From Gelatiniphilus marinus (GTDB lineage: Bacteria > Bacteroidota > Bacteroidia > Flavobacteriales > Flavobacteriaceae): a stretch of DNA of 64,000 nt. Positions 25,343-33,802 of this stretch are shown here, piece by piece. The translations under genes and the position numbers were made by a program. Position 1 is the stretch's first letter. Each line of letters begins with the position of its first letter. The DNA is taken from assembly GCF_042678305.1 (NCBI RefSeq), contig NZ_JBHUDT010000001.1, one strand, 5' to 3'. The notes below the pieces were generated by a model. That model was not told the origin of the DNA. It did no database searches and saw only the letters and a program-made list of their open reading frames with translations.

Positions 25343-25864
25343 TTATGATGGGGATTCTGTTTTGTAAAAAATTCTAATATTCGAATTTGATTTAACCTTT
25401 ACAAATTTTTCGATTTGTTGTGCTGTGCATTTAAAATAACATTTAACAAACACATATTTTAGATTGGAAAGCTTTTCGTTGGTTGTAAGGTCTAAGCGGT
25501 TAGAAAGGTCGCTTAGCTTTTTTACTTTAATTGTTATCAATTCGGCTTCATCAAATGTTTGTTTGTCTAGTAAACCAAACGATCTGGTGTCTTCAAAATT
25601 CAATTTCTTTATTTTATCTTTTCCATACACATTGCTTATGGTTTTATTACTTAAATAAGCGGTTGTATGAAGGTTTTGGTAGAGATTGTAAAATTTAATC
25701 CTATTGTTTTTTTTGGTTTTGTTTGCGCTAAGATTAGAACGCGTTTCATTGGCAGTAAGTTCAAAAATACCATGTTCTTGGGCTTCGGCTTTACCTGTTG
25801 ATAAAAGACCTAAAAGGCAGGCGAACAAAAAGGTGTAATATGTAATAGCTGGTTTGTTTTTCAT
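25343..25864 (-). CDS. Small secreted protein heading the adhesin operon (unknown)
   Basis: 173 residues with a signal peptide (~1-28, ending KAEAQ). The mature part is rich in Lys, Asn and Ser, with no cysteine motif except a CYFKC pair near residue 142. No family recognised. It is the first gene of the leftward operon, 32 bases before the adhesin gene. Position suggests an accessory role in secretion or surface attachment of the adhesin; this is inference only. Confidence 0.75.
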   Translation of the reverse strand: MKNKPAITYYTFLFACLLGLLSTGKAEAQEHGIFELTANETRSNLSANKTKKNNRIKFYNLYQNLHTTAYLSNKTISNVYGKDKIKKLNFEDTRSFGLLDKQTFDEAELITIKVKKLSDLSNRLDLTTNEKLSNLKYVFVKCYFKCTAQQIEKFVKVKSNSNIRIFYKTESPS

Positions 25865-25890
25865 AATAATTAATTTAACTTTACTATATA

Positions 25891-25905
25891 TAATAGACTC
25901 TATTA
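25891..25905. promoter_or_regulatory. Dyad candidate operator before the adhesin operon
   Basis: TAATAGA, C, TCTATTA: perfect 7-bp arms around a single base, centred 34 bases before the start codon at 25864. Position and symmetry suit a dimeric regulator, but nothing identifies it. Confidence 0.35.
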
Positions 25906-25981
25906 TCGTGCTTTAGTTATTAAATACAAGTAAAAAGCAAGTAATTAAGTTTAAGTTTTTGAGGGAAAAACCGTGAGGGAG

Positions 25982-26006
25982 AACATTGATACACCAATGT
26001 TTTTTT
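25982..26006 (+). terminator. Hairpin with T run in a gene-free region
   Basis: AACATTG, loop ATACAC, CAATGTT, followed by a T run to 26006. It has terminator form on the plus strand, yet no plus-strand gene precedes it. It could end a short leader or small RNA, or be a regulatory structure of the divergent region. Confidence 0.4.
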
Positions 26007-26332
26007 GTAATTATGTATTAGATTTAGGATCATAACTTTTTAATTTTAATAAGTAGGTAAAACAAAACAACGTATATGTTACAGGTTTATCAAAAAAAAA
26101 TGTTAAATCACTTATAAATTCGTTAAAAAGATATGCGCAGGTATTTTGTCGGTTTATTAAAACGGCTTAACGATTTGTTTAAATGCTAACAGCTTGCTGG
26201 CTTGGTTTTTATTTCATAATTTCCGTCTTTCTTTTTTTTATTAAATATCTTAGCTAATATTGAACAAATAAATTGATTTTATCCGAGAAAAACAACTTTT
26301 TATCGGTAAAAAACGTATTTAATCGAATTTTA

Positions 26333-26818
26333 ATGAAAACACTAATTTTAATAAGGCACGCAAAATCTTCTTGGAAACACGATGTTATAGACCATCAAAG
26401 ACCTTTAAACAAGCGCGGTACCGAAGATGCAAAAGCCGTTTCCAATCATTTAAAAGCGAGTAATTTAGCAATAAACAAAGTGCTTACAAGCGATGCGGTT
26501 CGTGCACAGACCACTGCAAATACTTTTATCTCTAATCTTAAAATTGATAAAACCCTAGTGGAATCTAATCACGATCTGTACGATTTTTCAGGATATAATC
26601 TCGTAAAAACCATTAAAGCGGTTGATGCCTCGGTAAACAAACTTATGGTATTTGGCCATAACCACGCCATAACCCATTTTGTTAATACTTATGGCGATAT
26701 GCACATAGAAAACGTTCCTACCTGTGGTGTAACCATAATTGAATTCAACATCTCAAATTGGGCTGATTTGGTTAAGGGAAAAACAGTACAGACAATATTC
26801 CCCAAAACATTAAAATAA
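26333..26818 (+). CDS. Histidine phosphatase (SixA-like)
   Basis: 161 residues. The catalytic RHA motif is at 8-10 (variant of RHG, with H9 as phospho-acceptor), and the second histidine is in FGHNHAI. SixA-type enzymes remove phosphate from phosphohistidine proteins. The ATG at 26333 (MKTLILIRHAKSSW) is chosen because the motif must sit near the N terminus; an in-frame extension to 26273 has no homologous character. It lies 81 bases before ppk, so it may join phosphate metabolism, though the substrate is unknown. Confidence 0.88.
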   Translation: MKTLILIRHAKSSWKHDVIDHQRPLNKRGTEDAKAVSNHLKASNLAINKVLTSDAVRAQTTANTFISNLKIDKTLVESNHDLYDFSGYNLVKTIKAVDASVNKLMVFGHNHAITHFVNTYGDMHIENVPTCGVTIIEFNISNWADLVKGKTVQTIFPKTLK

Positions 26819-26899
26819 TATAGGTTTTAATACTCCTTTTCAAGTTAAATTATTAATGTAAATAGAATATATTTGCTAGAATATTTCTTAGTTAAAAAC

Positions 26900-28963
26900 A
26901 TGACAAAAGCCAATAAAGACAACAATAAGCATATCAATAGGGAAATAAGCTGGCTGCAGTTTAATGCCAGGGTTTTGCAAGAAGCCACAGACGAAAGCGT
27001 GCCTCTAATTGAGCGGTTACGTTTTTTAGGTATTTTTTCAAACAATTTAGACGAGTTTTTTAAAGTGCGATACGCTACAGTTAAACGCATTGTACAAGCA
27101 GGCAAAGGTGGCAAGCACGAACTTGGTGGTATAAAAGCCAAAGAGCTATTGGAGATAATAACCCAAATTGTAATAAATCAGCAAAGCGAAAGTTTAGGTA
27201 TTTTAGATGCCATAAAAACCAAATTGGAAAAAGAAAACATCTATATAATAGACGAAACCCAAATTGATAGCGCACAGCACAACTTCATAAAAAAATACTT
27301 TGTTCAAAACGTAAGTCCCGCACTGGTAACTATTATTTTAAACGATTTGGTAAAGCTTCCCAATTTAAAGGATACCGGTGCATATTTGGCCGTTAAAATG
27401 GAAATGGCAGACCATAGCAAACAATTCGCACTGTTAGAAATACCAAAAACCGTTAACCGGTTTGTTGAGCTTCCCAAAGAAGGCGATAAAAGCTATATTA
27501 TTTTAATAGACGATTTATTGCGCCACTGTTTGGGCGACATATTTAACATTTTCGATTACAAAAGCATTTCGGCACACATGATAAAAATATCGCGCGATGC
27601 CGAATTGGATTTTGAAAGCGATTTAAGCAAAAGTTTTATAGAAAAAATATCAGACAGTGTAAAAGATAGGCAAATTGGAGAACCCGTAAGGTTTGTTTAC
27701 GACAAGACTATCGATGCCGATACCCTGGAGTATTTAATGTCTAAAATGGAAATCGATGATACCGATAGCATCATACCTGGTGGCCGCTACCACAACAGGC
27801 GCGATTATATGGGCTTTCCTAGCTTGGGAAGAACCGATTTGCTTTACCGTAAAATAGAACCCTTGCCCATTAAAGGGCTCAGTTTCGAGTCCAGTATCTT
27901 TAAAGCCATTTCAAAAAAAGAATATTTGCTCTATGCGCCCTATCATACTTTTTCCTATGTCGTAAAATTTTTAAGAGAAGCCGCCTTAGATCCTAAAGTA
28001 AAAACCATAAAAATAACCATATATCGTTTAGCCGAAATCTCGCATGTGGCAAGCTCGCTTATTAATGCCGCAATTAACGGTAAAACGGTAACCGTATCAA
28101 TTGAACTTCAAGCCCGTTTTGACGAACAAGCCAACATAAACTATGCCCAACAAATGAAAGACGAGGGCGTTAATTTAATATTTGGTGTTCAAGGATTAAA
28201 AGTACATAGCAAAATGTGCGTAATAGAAAGAGAAGAAAATAACAAATTGGTACGTTACGGGTTTATAAGTACGGGTAATTTTAACGAATCTACAGCAAAA
28301 ATCTATACAGACCACACCCTGTTTACCTCAGACCAAAGGATTTTAAAAGACGTTAACAAAATCTTCAACTTTTTTGAAGCCAATTATAAAATATTCAACT
28401 ATAAACATTTAATAACATCGCCACACCATACACAAAAATCTGTATTTAAGCTTATTGATGCCGAAATAGAAAAAGTTAAACAAGGAAAAACGGGCAGAAT
28501 ACGATTGAAAATGAACAGCATTTCCAGCTATGTAATGATCGATAAACTTTACGAAGCCAGTAGAGCAGGCGTTAAAATACAAATGATAGTAAGAGGCATT
28601 TGCTGTTTAATACCAGGCGTTCAAGACATGAGCGAAAACATAGAGGTTATAAGCGTTGTCGATAAATTTTTAGAGCACTCCAGACTTTATATCTTTGGCG
28701 AAGGCAGTGATTGTAAAGTCTATATCTCGTCTGCAGATTGGATGACCAGGAATATAGAAAACAGGGTAGAAGTAAGTTGCCCCATTTACAACAAGGCCAT
28801 AAAGCAGGAAATAATTGATACCTTTCAAATTAGTTGGAGCGATAATGTAAAAGCGAGATTGATTAATACAGCACAAGAAAACGAATATAGAATAAATGAT
28901 AACCCAAAAGTAAGGTCGCAAATAGCTATTTACGATTATTACCTAAACAAGTTACAAAACTAG
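26900..28963 (+). CDS. ppk1: Polyphosphate kinase
   Basis: Reversibly makes long-chain inorganic polyphosphate from ATP. At 687 residues it has the full PPK1 layout. Catalytic histidines are H436 in KVHSKMCV and H593 in FLEHSRLYIF, almost the same numbers as in E. coli (435 and 592). N-terminal INREISWLQFN and NLDEFFKVR are the usual start. ATG at 26900 is preferred; an upstream TTG at 26873 would add nine residues unlike the family. The ppx gene begins one base after its stop, so the two are coupled. Confidence 0.97.
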   Translation: MTKANKDNNKHINREISWLQFNARVLQEATDESVPLIERLRFLGIFSNNLDEFFKVRYATVKRIVQAGKGGKHELGGIKAKELLEIITQIVINQQSESLGILDAIKTKLEKENIYIIDETQIDSAQHNFIKKYFVQNVSPALVTIILNDLVKLPNLKDTGAYLAVKMEMADHSKQFALLEIPKTVNRFVELPKEGDKSYIILIDDLLRHCLGDIFNIFDYKSISAHMIKISRDAELDFESDLSKSFIEKISDSVKDRQIGEPVRFVYDKTIDADTLEYLMSKMEIDDTDSIIPGGRYHNRRDYMGFPSLGRTDLLYRKIEPLPIKGLSFESSIFKAISKKEYLLYAPYHTFSYVVKFLREAALDPKVKTIKITIYRLAEISHVASSLINAAINGKTVTVSIELQARFDEQANINYAQQMKDEGVNLIFGVQGLKVHSKMCVIEREENNKLVRYGFISTGNFNESTAKIYTDHTLFTSDQRILKDVNKIFNFFEANYKIFNYKHLITSPHHTQKSVFKLIDAEIEKVKQGKTGRIRLKMNSISSYVMIDKLYEASRAGVKIQMIVRGICCLIPGVQDMSENIEVISVVDKFLEHSRLYIFGEGSDCKVYISSADWMTRNIENRVEVSCPIYNKAIKQEIIDTFQISWSDNVKARLINTAQENEYRINDNPKVRSQIAIYDYYLNKLQN

Positions 28964-28964
28964 T

Positions 28965-29870
28965 ATGCTTTCAATAAAAAAATATGCTGCCATAGATATA
29001 GGCTCGAATGCTGTAAGATTACTAATTTCAAATATCATTGAAGAAAAAGGGCAACCCGTGCGCTTTAAAAAAAACTCATTGGTACGTGTGCCTATTCGCT
29101 TAGGGGCCGATGTGTTTATAAAACAAAAGATATCTAAAATCAACACAGAGCGCCTTGTAGATACCATGAAAGCCTTTAAGTTACTCATGAAATCTCACAA
29201 TGTTGTAAAATACAAAGCTTGTGCCACATCGGCAATGCGAGAATCTAATAACGGCAAAAAAATTGTCGATCGCATCTTTAACGAATCAGACATTCAAATC
29301 GATATTATCGATGGCGAAGAGGAAGCCGCTATAATTGCTGCCACAGACCTACAGAAGTTTGTCGATAAAAACAAAACCTATCTCTATGTTGATGTTGGTG
29401 GCGGTAGTACAGAATTTTCTGTAATTCACAAAGGCGACAAAGTGGTGTCAAAATCATTTAAAATAGGTACGGTTAGGTTGTTAAACGATATGGTTAATAA
29501 ATCTACCTGGAACGCCCTTGAACAATGGATTAAAGCCAACACATCTACCTACGATAAGGTAAGGGTTCTTGGTTCTGGAGGCAACATTAATAAAATATTC
29601 AAGCTTTCAGGAAAAACCATCGATAAACCCTTGACTTTTTTCTATTTAACATCGTTTTACAATATATTGCAAAGTTATACTTACAACGAGCGTATTACAG
29701 AATTGGGGCTTAACCAAGATCGTGCAGATGTAATAATTCCGGCAACTCGTATTTACCTGTCTGCAATGAAATGGAGCGGAGCAAAACACATTTACGTTCC
29801 TAAAATAGGGCTGGCCGATGGCATTATAAAAAGTATATATTACGATACCGTTTCTAGCAATACACAGTAA
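28965..29870 (+). CDS. ppx: Exopolyphosphatase / Ppx-GppA phosphatase
   Basis: Splits phosphate from polyphosphate ends (or pppGpp in GppA). 301 residues, the short Ppx form, with ASKHA-fold motifs: AAIDIGSNAVRLLI (~8-21), YVDVGGGSTEFSV (~139-151) and VLGSGGNINK. It directly follows ppk with a one-base spacer. An enzyme making and one removing polyphosphate are thus made from one transcript. Confidence 0.94.
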   Translation: MLSIKKYAAIDIGSNAVRLLISNIIEEKGQPVRFKKNSLVRVPIRLGADVFIKQKISKINTERLVDTMKAFKLLMKSHNVVKYKACATSAMRESNNGKKIVDRIFNESDIQIDIIDGEEEAAIIAATDLQKFVDKNKTYLYVDVGGGSTEFSVIHKGDKVVSKSFKIGTVRLLNDMVNKSTWNALEQWIKANTSTYDKVRVLGSGGNINKIFKLSGKTIDKPLTFFYLTSFYNILQSYTYNERITELGLNQDRADVIIPATRIYLSAMKWSGAKHIYVPKIGLADGIIKSIYYDTVSSNTQ

Positions 29871-29976
29871 AATTTTACCATTCATCTTTTAAAATACGTG
29901 TATTATACTTTTTAATATATATTGCTCAACGTTAAATTGTTACACTTTTAAACCCAAACCTATTAAAATATTACTT

Positions 29977-30570
29977 ATGAAAAAATTATTACTATTAACG
30001 GTCCTGCTAGCTTTTTCTTTTTTTGGATTTTCTCAGGAAAACGATTCTGCTAAACAACCTGTAGATTCTGTAAAAGTAAACACCAAAGGCACCGCTTTTC
30101 AAGGGGTTATGTATGGTGTTAGAGGCGGTCTTAATATCTCTAATCTTGATTTTGATAGCTCGCCAAATATGGCCAATAAACACAGAAACAGCATTTTTGT
30201 TGGTTTCTTTGCCAATATTGGTTTATCAAAAACCATATCCTTAATGCCAGAAATTCAGTTTTCGGCTGAAGGAGCAAACGAAGAGAAATTACATTTAGAC
30301 TTTATTCAAGCCCCTGTTTTTTTTAGGTTTAGGCTTAGCGAAAAAATACATATTGGCGCAGGACCACAAGTAAGCTTAAAGGTGCACAAGGTAGATGATG
30401 GCGTTAAAAACTTTGCATATTCTGGCGTTGGTGGCATCGAGTACAAACTATCGCACATGCTTTTTGCCGATTTAAGGTATGCATATGGGTTCTCTAATGT
30501 TTTTGACGACCATTTAAACGTTGAAGCCAAAAACTCAAACATTCAAATAGGCGTTGGTTATAAGTTTTAA
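29977..30570 (+). CDS. PorT-like outer-membrane beta-barrel protein
   Basis: 197 residues, signal peptide (~1-19), then eight or so amphipathic strands ending in aromatic residues and a terminal F (GVGYKF). The start GVRGGLNISNLDFD is that of small Bacteroidota beta-barrels (outer membrane beta-barrel domain 2, PorT-like). Function unknown. Its last four bases overlap the end of the convergent miaE gene. Confidence 0.8.
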   Translation: MKKLLLLTVLLAFSFFGFSQENDSAKQPVDSVKVNTKGTAFQGVMYGVRGGLNISNLDFDSSPNMANKHRNSIFVGFFANIGLSKTISLMPEIQFSAEGANEEKLHLDFIQAPVFFRFRLSEKIHIGAGPQVSLKVHKVDDGVKNFAYSGVGGIEYKLSHMLFADLRYAYGFSNVFDDHLNVEAKNSNIQIGVGYKF

Positions 30571-31148
30571 CCATGAATAGTCTCGGTTTTTCCAAGATTA
30601 GCCATAATTTTACCTTCAAATTCAAGAAGTTGTTGCCATTTGGTATCAACTTCTTTTTTATTACCGTACTGTCTGGCAAAGCCTAAAAACATGGTATAGT
30701 GGTTGGCTTCGCTTACCATGAGTTTTCTGTAAAAATCGGCCAATTCTTTGTCTTGTAATTCTTCCGATAGCAATCTAAAACGCTCGCAACTTCTAGCTTC
30801 AATTAAAGCCGCATATAATAATCTATGTACCAATTGGGTGGTTCTGCTTCCGCCTTTAGGAAAAAACTTTTGTAGTTGCACCACATAATCGTCGCGTCTG
30901 TCCCTGCCTAAAGTCCAACCGCGTTTTATAATAATATCGTGCACCATTTTAAAATGGCTGATTTCCTCTTTTACCAAAGCCACCATTTCTTGTACCAAAT
31001 CGGTATATTCGGGAAAACTTACAATTAAAGATATGGCGGTACTTGTTGCTTTTTGTTCGCAAAACGCATGATCGGTAAGAATGTCTTCAATGTTTTTTTC
31101 TACAATGTTTACCCAACGCGGATCGGTTGGCAGTTTTAATCCTAGCAT
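30567..31148 (-). CDS. miaE: tRNA-(ms2io6A37) hydroxylase
   Basis: Ferritin-like non-haem diiron enzyme that hydroxylates the prenyl group on adenosine 37 of tRNAs. 193 residues. Diiron ligand motifs are seen: E31, E62-I-S-H65, E117 with E122, and E147-A-N-H150. It is convergent with the barrel gene (4-base overlap) and two bases from the next leftward gene, so it shares a transcript with the lipoprotein and dnaX. Confidence 0.93.
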   Translation of the reverse strand: MLGLKLPTDPRWVNIVEKNIEDILTDHAFCEQKATSTAISLIVSFPEYTDLVQEMVALVKEEISHFKMVHDIIIKRGWTLGRDRRDDYVVQLQKFFPKGGSRTTQLVHRLLYAALIEARSCERFRLLSEELQDKELADFYRKLMVSEANHYTMFLGFARQYGNKKEVDTKWQQLLEFEGKIMANLGKTETIHG

Positions 31149-31150
31149 AA

Positions 31151-31726
31151 TTATAATACGTTTTCAATGAGGTTGATTTGTTTTGTTTTAAGGGTTCCGA
31201 ATGCATCAATTGAAATACTGAAATCTTTATACACGTTGGTTCCCGGAATGTTAAATGAAGTATTTATAACTATAAAATTTTCATTTGAGTTTTCATAATC
31301 TATCCAAACAAACTGCATGATGGCTTGTTCCCAAAAAGCAGAGGCCCCATGTTTTTTGAAAAATTCTTTATTGATAACATTTTGAGCGACAAATTTATTG
31401 TTTTTTGAAATGTGAAATTGAGCTTCAAAATTTTTAAAATATAATATTTTGTTTATTTCGTTTGAAGCTTTTATTCTTTTTGTTGAATAGTCATCATCAA
31501 GCACATAATATTGTATTTTAACCTGAAAACCGCTGCTTAAAATGGTATCGGTTAAAACCTCGGTACGCTGCTCGGGGATGTATTTTATTTCCTCAGAAAA
31601 AGAATCAAACAGTTTGTTTTCTTTTAAAACCTCGGCACTTGTTTTGTGTATTCTGTCTCGTCCATCACAACTAATTAAAGTGATAATTAATGCAAAATAT
31701 AAAATTGATAAATACCTCATAAACAA
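31151..31726 (-). CDS. Uncharacterised lipoprotein (DUF4738-like)
   Basis: 191 residues. Lipobox LISC (Cys at ~20) after a hydrophobic start predicts a lipoprotein. The middle carries SSGFQVKIQYYVLDDD and the C-terminal half resembles secreted Bacteroidota DUF4738 proteins; this family call is tentative. It lies between miaE and dnaX in one leftward run, four bases after the dnaX stop. No catalytic motif is visible. Confidence 0.65.
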   Translation of the reverse strand: MFMRYLSILYFALIITLISCDGRDRIHKTSAEVLKENKLFDSFSEEIKYIPEQRTEVLTDTILSSGFQVKIQYYVLDDDYSTKRIKASNEINKILYFKNFEAQFHISKNNKFVAQNVINKEFFKKHGASAFWEQAIMQFVWIDYENSNENFIVINTSFNIPGTNVYKDFSISIDAFGTLKTKQINLIENVL

Positions 31727-31730
31727 TAGT

Positions 31731-33464
31731 TTATATATCTAATCCAAAGGTTTTTCTTAAGGTTTCAATATTGGGGTTTTTAGCTTTTAGTTTTTCAAAT
31801 TTATCCGCACTTGTGTAGGCGTATTTTTTTTCTAAAACCTCGTTTACGGTAATCGATAAATTAATGTCGAAATTATTCAAGGTTTTTCTAATATAGCCCA
31901 ATAAATCGAATTGTTGCCGCTCAACCTCCAACTTGTTGGTTTCGTTAGGATATTCCAAATGAATCGTAGTGCCTTTTAATTTGGGTGTGTCAATCCGTAA
32001 AATAGAAGCCAGATTGTACTGCCCTTTGTCTTCAATTATTTTAACATAGGCATTCCAGGTTTCAACGAGTTGTTTTTGGGTAAAAGCTTCTTTAGGTAGG
32101 TTTTCTTCATCAACAACAACATCCATTTGCCGGATTTGATGTTCTTTTTTTGCTCGAATACTGCTTAAAGATAAGCCCGAAGTGCGCTTGCTACCTTGTT
32201 TTAAAATAATTTTTGGGGGCTCTTTAACCTGTAAATTAGCAACAGCTTTGGGGATTTCTTTTTCCTTTGGAGTCGTTACCGTAGCATTGGCTTCAATAGA
32301 TTTATTTTCAGTAGTTTTTGAAGGTACTGTAACAGCAATAGCTGTAATGCCTTTCTTTTTAAAATACGAAGGCGGAATTATGTAATGTTTGCTATTTTTT
32401 TTTTCTCCATCGAAAGTGATGGAGGCCAATTGCATTAAACAAAGCTCGACGAGCAAGCGTTGGTTTTTGCTGGTTTTGTATTTTAGGTCGCAATCGTTGG
32501 CGAGGTTTATACCCTGCATTAAAAAGGCTTGCGAGGCTTTTTTTGATTGCTCTAAATACTTGTTTTTGGTTTGTTCGCCAACTTCAAGCAAATCTATGGT
32601 TTCAGGTGTTTTGCTAACCAGTAAATCTCTAAAATGCGATGCTAATCCTGCGATAAAATGGTGGCCGTCGAACCCTTTTGAAAGCGTATTATTAAACTGA
32701 ATTAGCAATTCGGGGATTTTATTTTCTAAAATAAGGTCGGTGCTCGTAAAATAGGTTTCGTAATCCAGCACGTTTAAATTCTCGGTAACGGCTTGTCGTG
32801 TTAAGTTTTTGCCCGAAAAGCTAACCACACGATCAAAAATAGAAAGTGCATCGCGCATGGCGCCATCTGCTTTTTGTGCGATGATGTGTAGTGCGTCATC
32901 TTCGGCTGTTATGCTTTGTTCTTCGGCGATATATTTTAAATAGCTTTTAGCATCTTTAACGGTAATGCGTTTAAAATCGAAAATTTGGCAACGCGATAAA
33001 ATGGTTGGAATAATTTTATGTTTCTCGGTAGTAGCGAGAATAAAAATACAGTGTTTTGGTGGCTCTTCTAAAGTTTTTAAAAAGGCATTAAAAGCGGCCT
33101 GCGATAGCATGTGTACCTCGTCAATAATATACACTTTGTATTTGCCCACTTGTGGCGGGATACGAACCTGATCGGTTAAACTTCTAATATCATCAACAGA
33201 GTTGTTTGATGCGGCATCGAGTTCAAATATATTAAAGGCAAAATCTTCGTCGCCCGTTTCGGAGCCATCGCTATTAATCATTTTAGCTAAAATACGGGCG
33301 CAGGTGGTTTTGCCAACACCACGGGGACCTGTAAATAAAAGTGCTTGGGCTAAATGGTTGTTTTCAATAGCATTTAATAAGGTATTTGTAATGGCTTGCT
33401 GCCCAACTACGTCTTTAAACGTTTGGGGTCTGTATTTTCGGGCCGATACTACAAAGTGTTCCAT
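31731..33464 (-). CDS. dnaX: DNA polymerase III subunit gamma/tau
   Basis: Clamp-loader ATPase of the replisome. 577 residues. The P-loop GPRGVGKT is at 46-53, Walker B YIIDEVHML near 115, and sensor segment ATTEKHKIIPTILSRC near 145. The four-cysteine zinc module of many DnaX proteins is missing: the region between residues ~62 and 80 has no cysteine. The C-terminal part has the usual low-similarity tau-like tail. Start ATG 33464 has a TAACTTTG box 18 bases upstream. Confidence 0.96.
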   Translation of the reverse strand: MEHFVVSARKYRPQTFKDVVGQQAITNTLLNAIENNHLAQALLFTGPRGVGKTTCARILAKMINSDGSETGDEDFAFNIFELDAASNNSVDDIRSLTDQVRIPPQVGKYKVYIIDEVHMLSQAAFNAFLKTLEEPPKHCIFILATTEKHKIIPTILSRCQIFDFKRITVKDAKSYLKYIAEEQSITAEDDALHIIAQKADGAMRDALSIFDRVVSFSGKNLTRQAVTENLNVLDYETYFTSTDLILENKIPELLIQFNNTLSKGFDGHHFIAGLASHFRDLLVSKTPETIDLLEVGEQTKNKYLEQSKKASQAFLMQGINLANDCDLKYKTSKNQRLLVELCLMQLASITFDGEKKNSKHYIIPPSYFKKKGITAIAVTVPSKTTENKSIEANATVTTPKEKEIPKAVANLQVKEPPKIILKQGSKRTSGLSLSSIRAKKEHQIRQMDVVVDEENLPKEAFTQKQLVETWNAYVKIIEDKGQYNLASILRIDTPKLKGTTIHLEYPNETNKLEVERQQFDLLGYIRKTLNNFDINLSITVNEVLEKKYAYTSADKFEKLKAKNPNIETLRKTFGLDI

Positions 33465-33481
33465 GAAAATGTATTGAATAA

Positions 33482-33489
33482 CAAAGTTA
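33482..33489 (-). promoter_or_regulatory. -7 box for dnaX
   Basis: Minus-strand TAACTTTG, 17 bases before the dnaX ATG. It implies a very short leader for the dnaX-lipoprotein-miaE transcript. Confidence 0.5.
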
Positions 33490-33657
33490 AAAATTCAATT
33501 TATAATTCTGGATTTTGAGCTTAGAATTTAATAGGAGTTATTAACAAGTGTTAGTTGTTAATTTATTGTGGGGTTTTGGGGTTTGTGTGAAAAAACAAAG
33601 AATATTTCCAAAAACAAACCATCTTCCCGTTTAACACATAAGCCAGCAAGTAAACCC

Positions 33658-33749
33658 GCGTTAAGGATTGAGCGGTTTGTTTGAGCTCGCCGACGATAGG
33701 AGGAAGCGAGTAGTGAAAGCCTGACCCCGACTTAAGAAGGGGTAACGCC
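33658..33749 (+). ncRNA. Candidate structured RNA element, copy A
   Basis: The closing helix GCGTTA (33658-33663) pairs with TAACGC (33743-33748). Inner hairpins: CTCGC/GCGAG (33686-33690 with 33706-33710) and CCCC/GGGG (33725-33728 with 33739-33742). GAGTAGTGAAAGCC, then GACCCC, and CGCCCAAATAA are shared with copy B at 9895-9970. It lies just upstream of the rnpB promoter. Confidence 0.5.
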
Positions 33750-33766
33750 CAAATAATTAAATATTC

Positions 33767-33798
33767 TTGAAAAATTGCATTAGTTTGTTGTAATTTTG
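33767..33798 (+). promoter_or_regulatory. Promoter of rnpB (-33 TTG, -7 TAATTTTG)
   Basis: TTG (33767-33769), 21-base spacer, TAATTTTG (33791-33798). This matches the Flavobacterium consensus TTG-N17-23-TAnnTTTG. The predicted start a few bases later coincides with the 5' arm of helix P1 of the RNase P RNA. Confidence 0.75.
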
Positions 33799-33802
33799 CG
33801 CT

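Larger units (their letters stand above)
25865..26332. other. 467-base divergent region with candidate regulatory signals
   Basis: No gene seen. It holds an odd-centred dyad TAATAGA-C-TCTATTA (25891-25905), 27 bases before the operon's first start. Farther out are two GAGGGA direct repeats (25961-25966 and 25975-25980) and a hairpin AACATTG/CAATGTT with a T run (25982-26006). No TAnnTTTG box was found for the leftward operon, so a special sigma factor or activator is possible. Confidence 0.5.
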
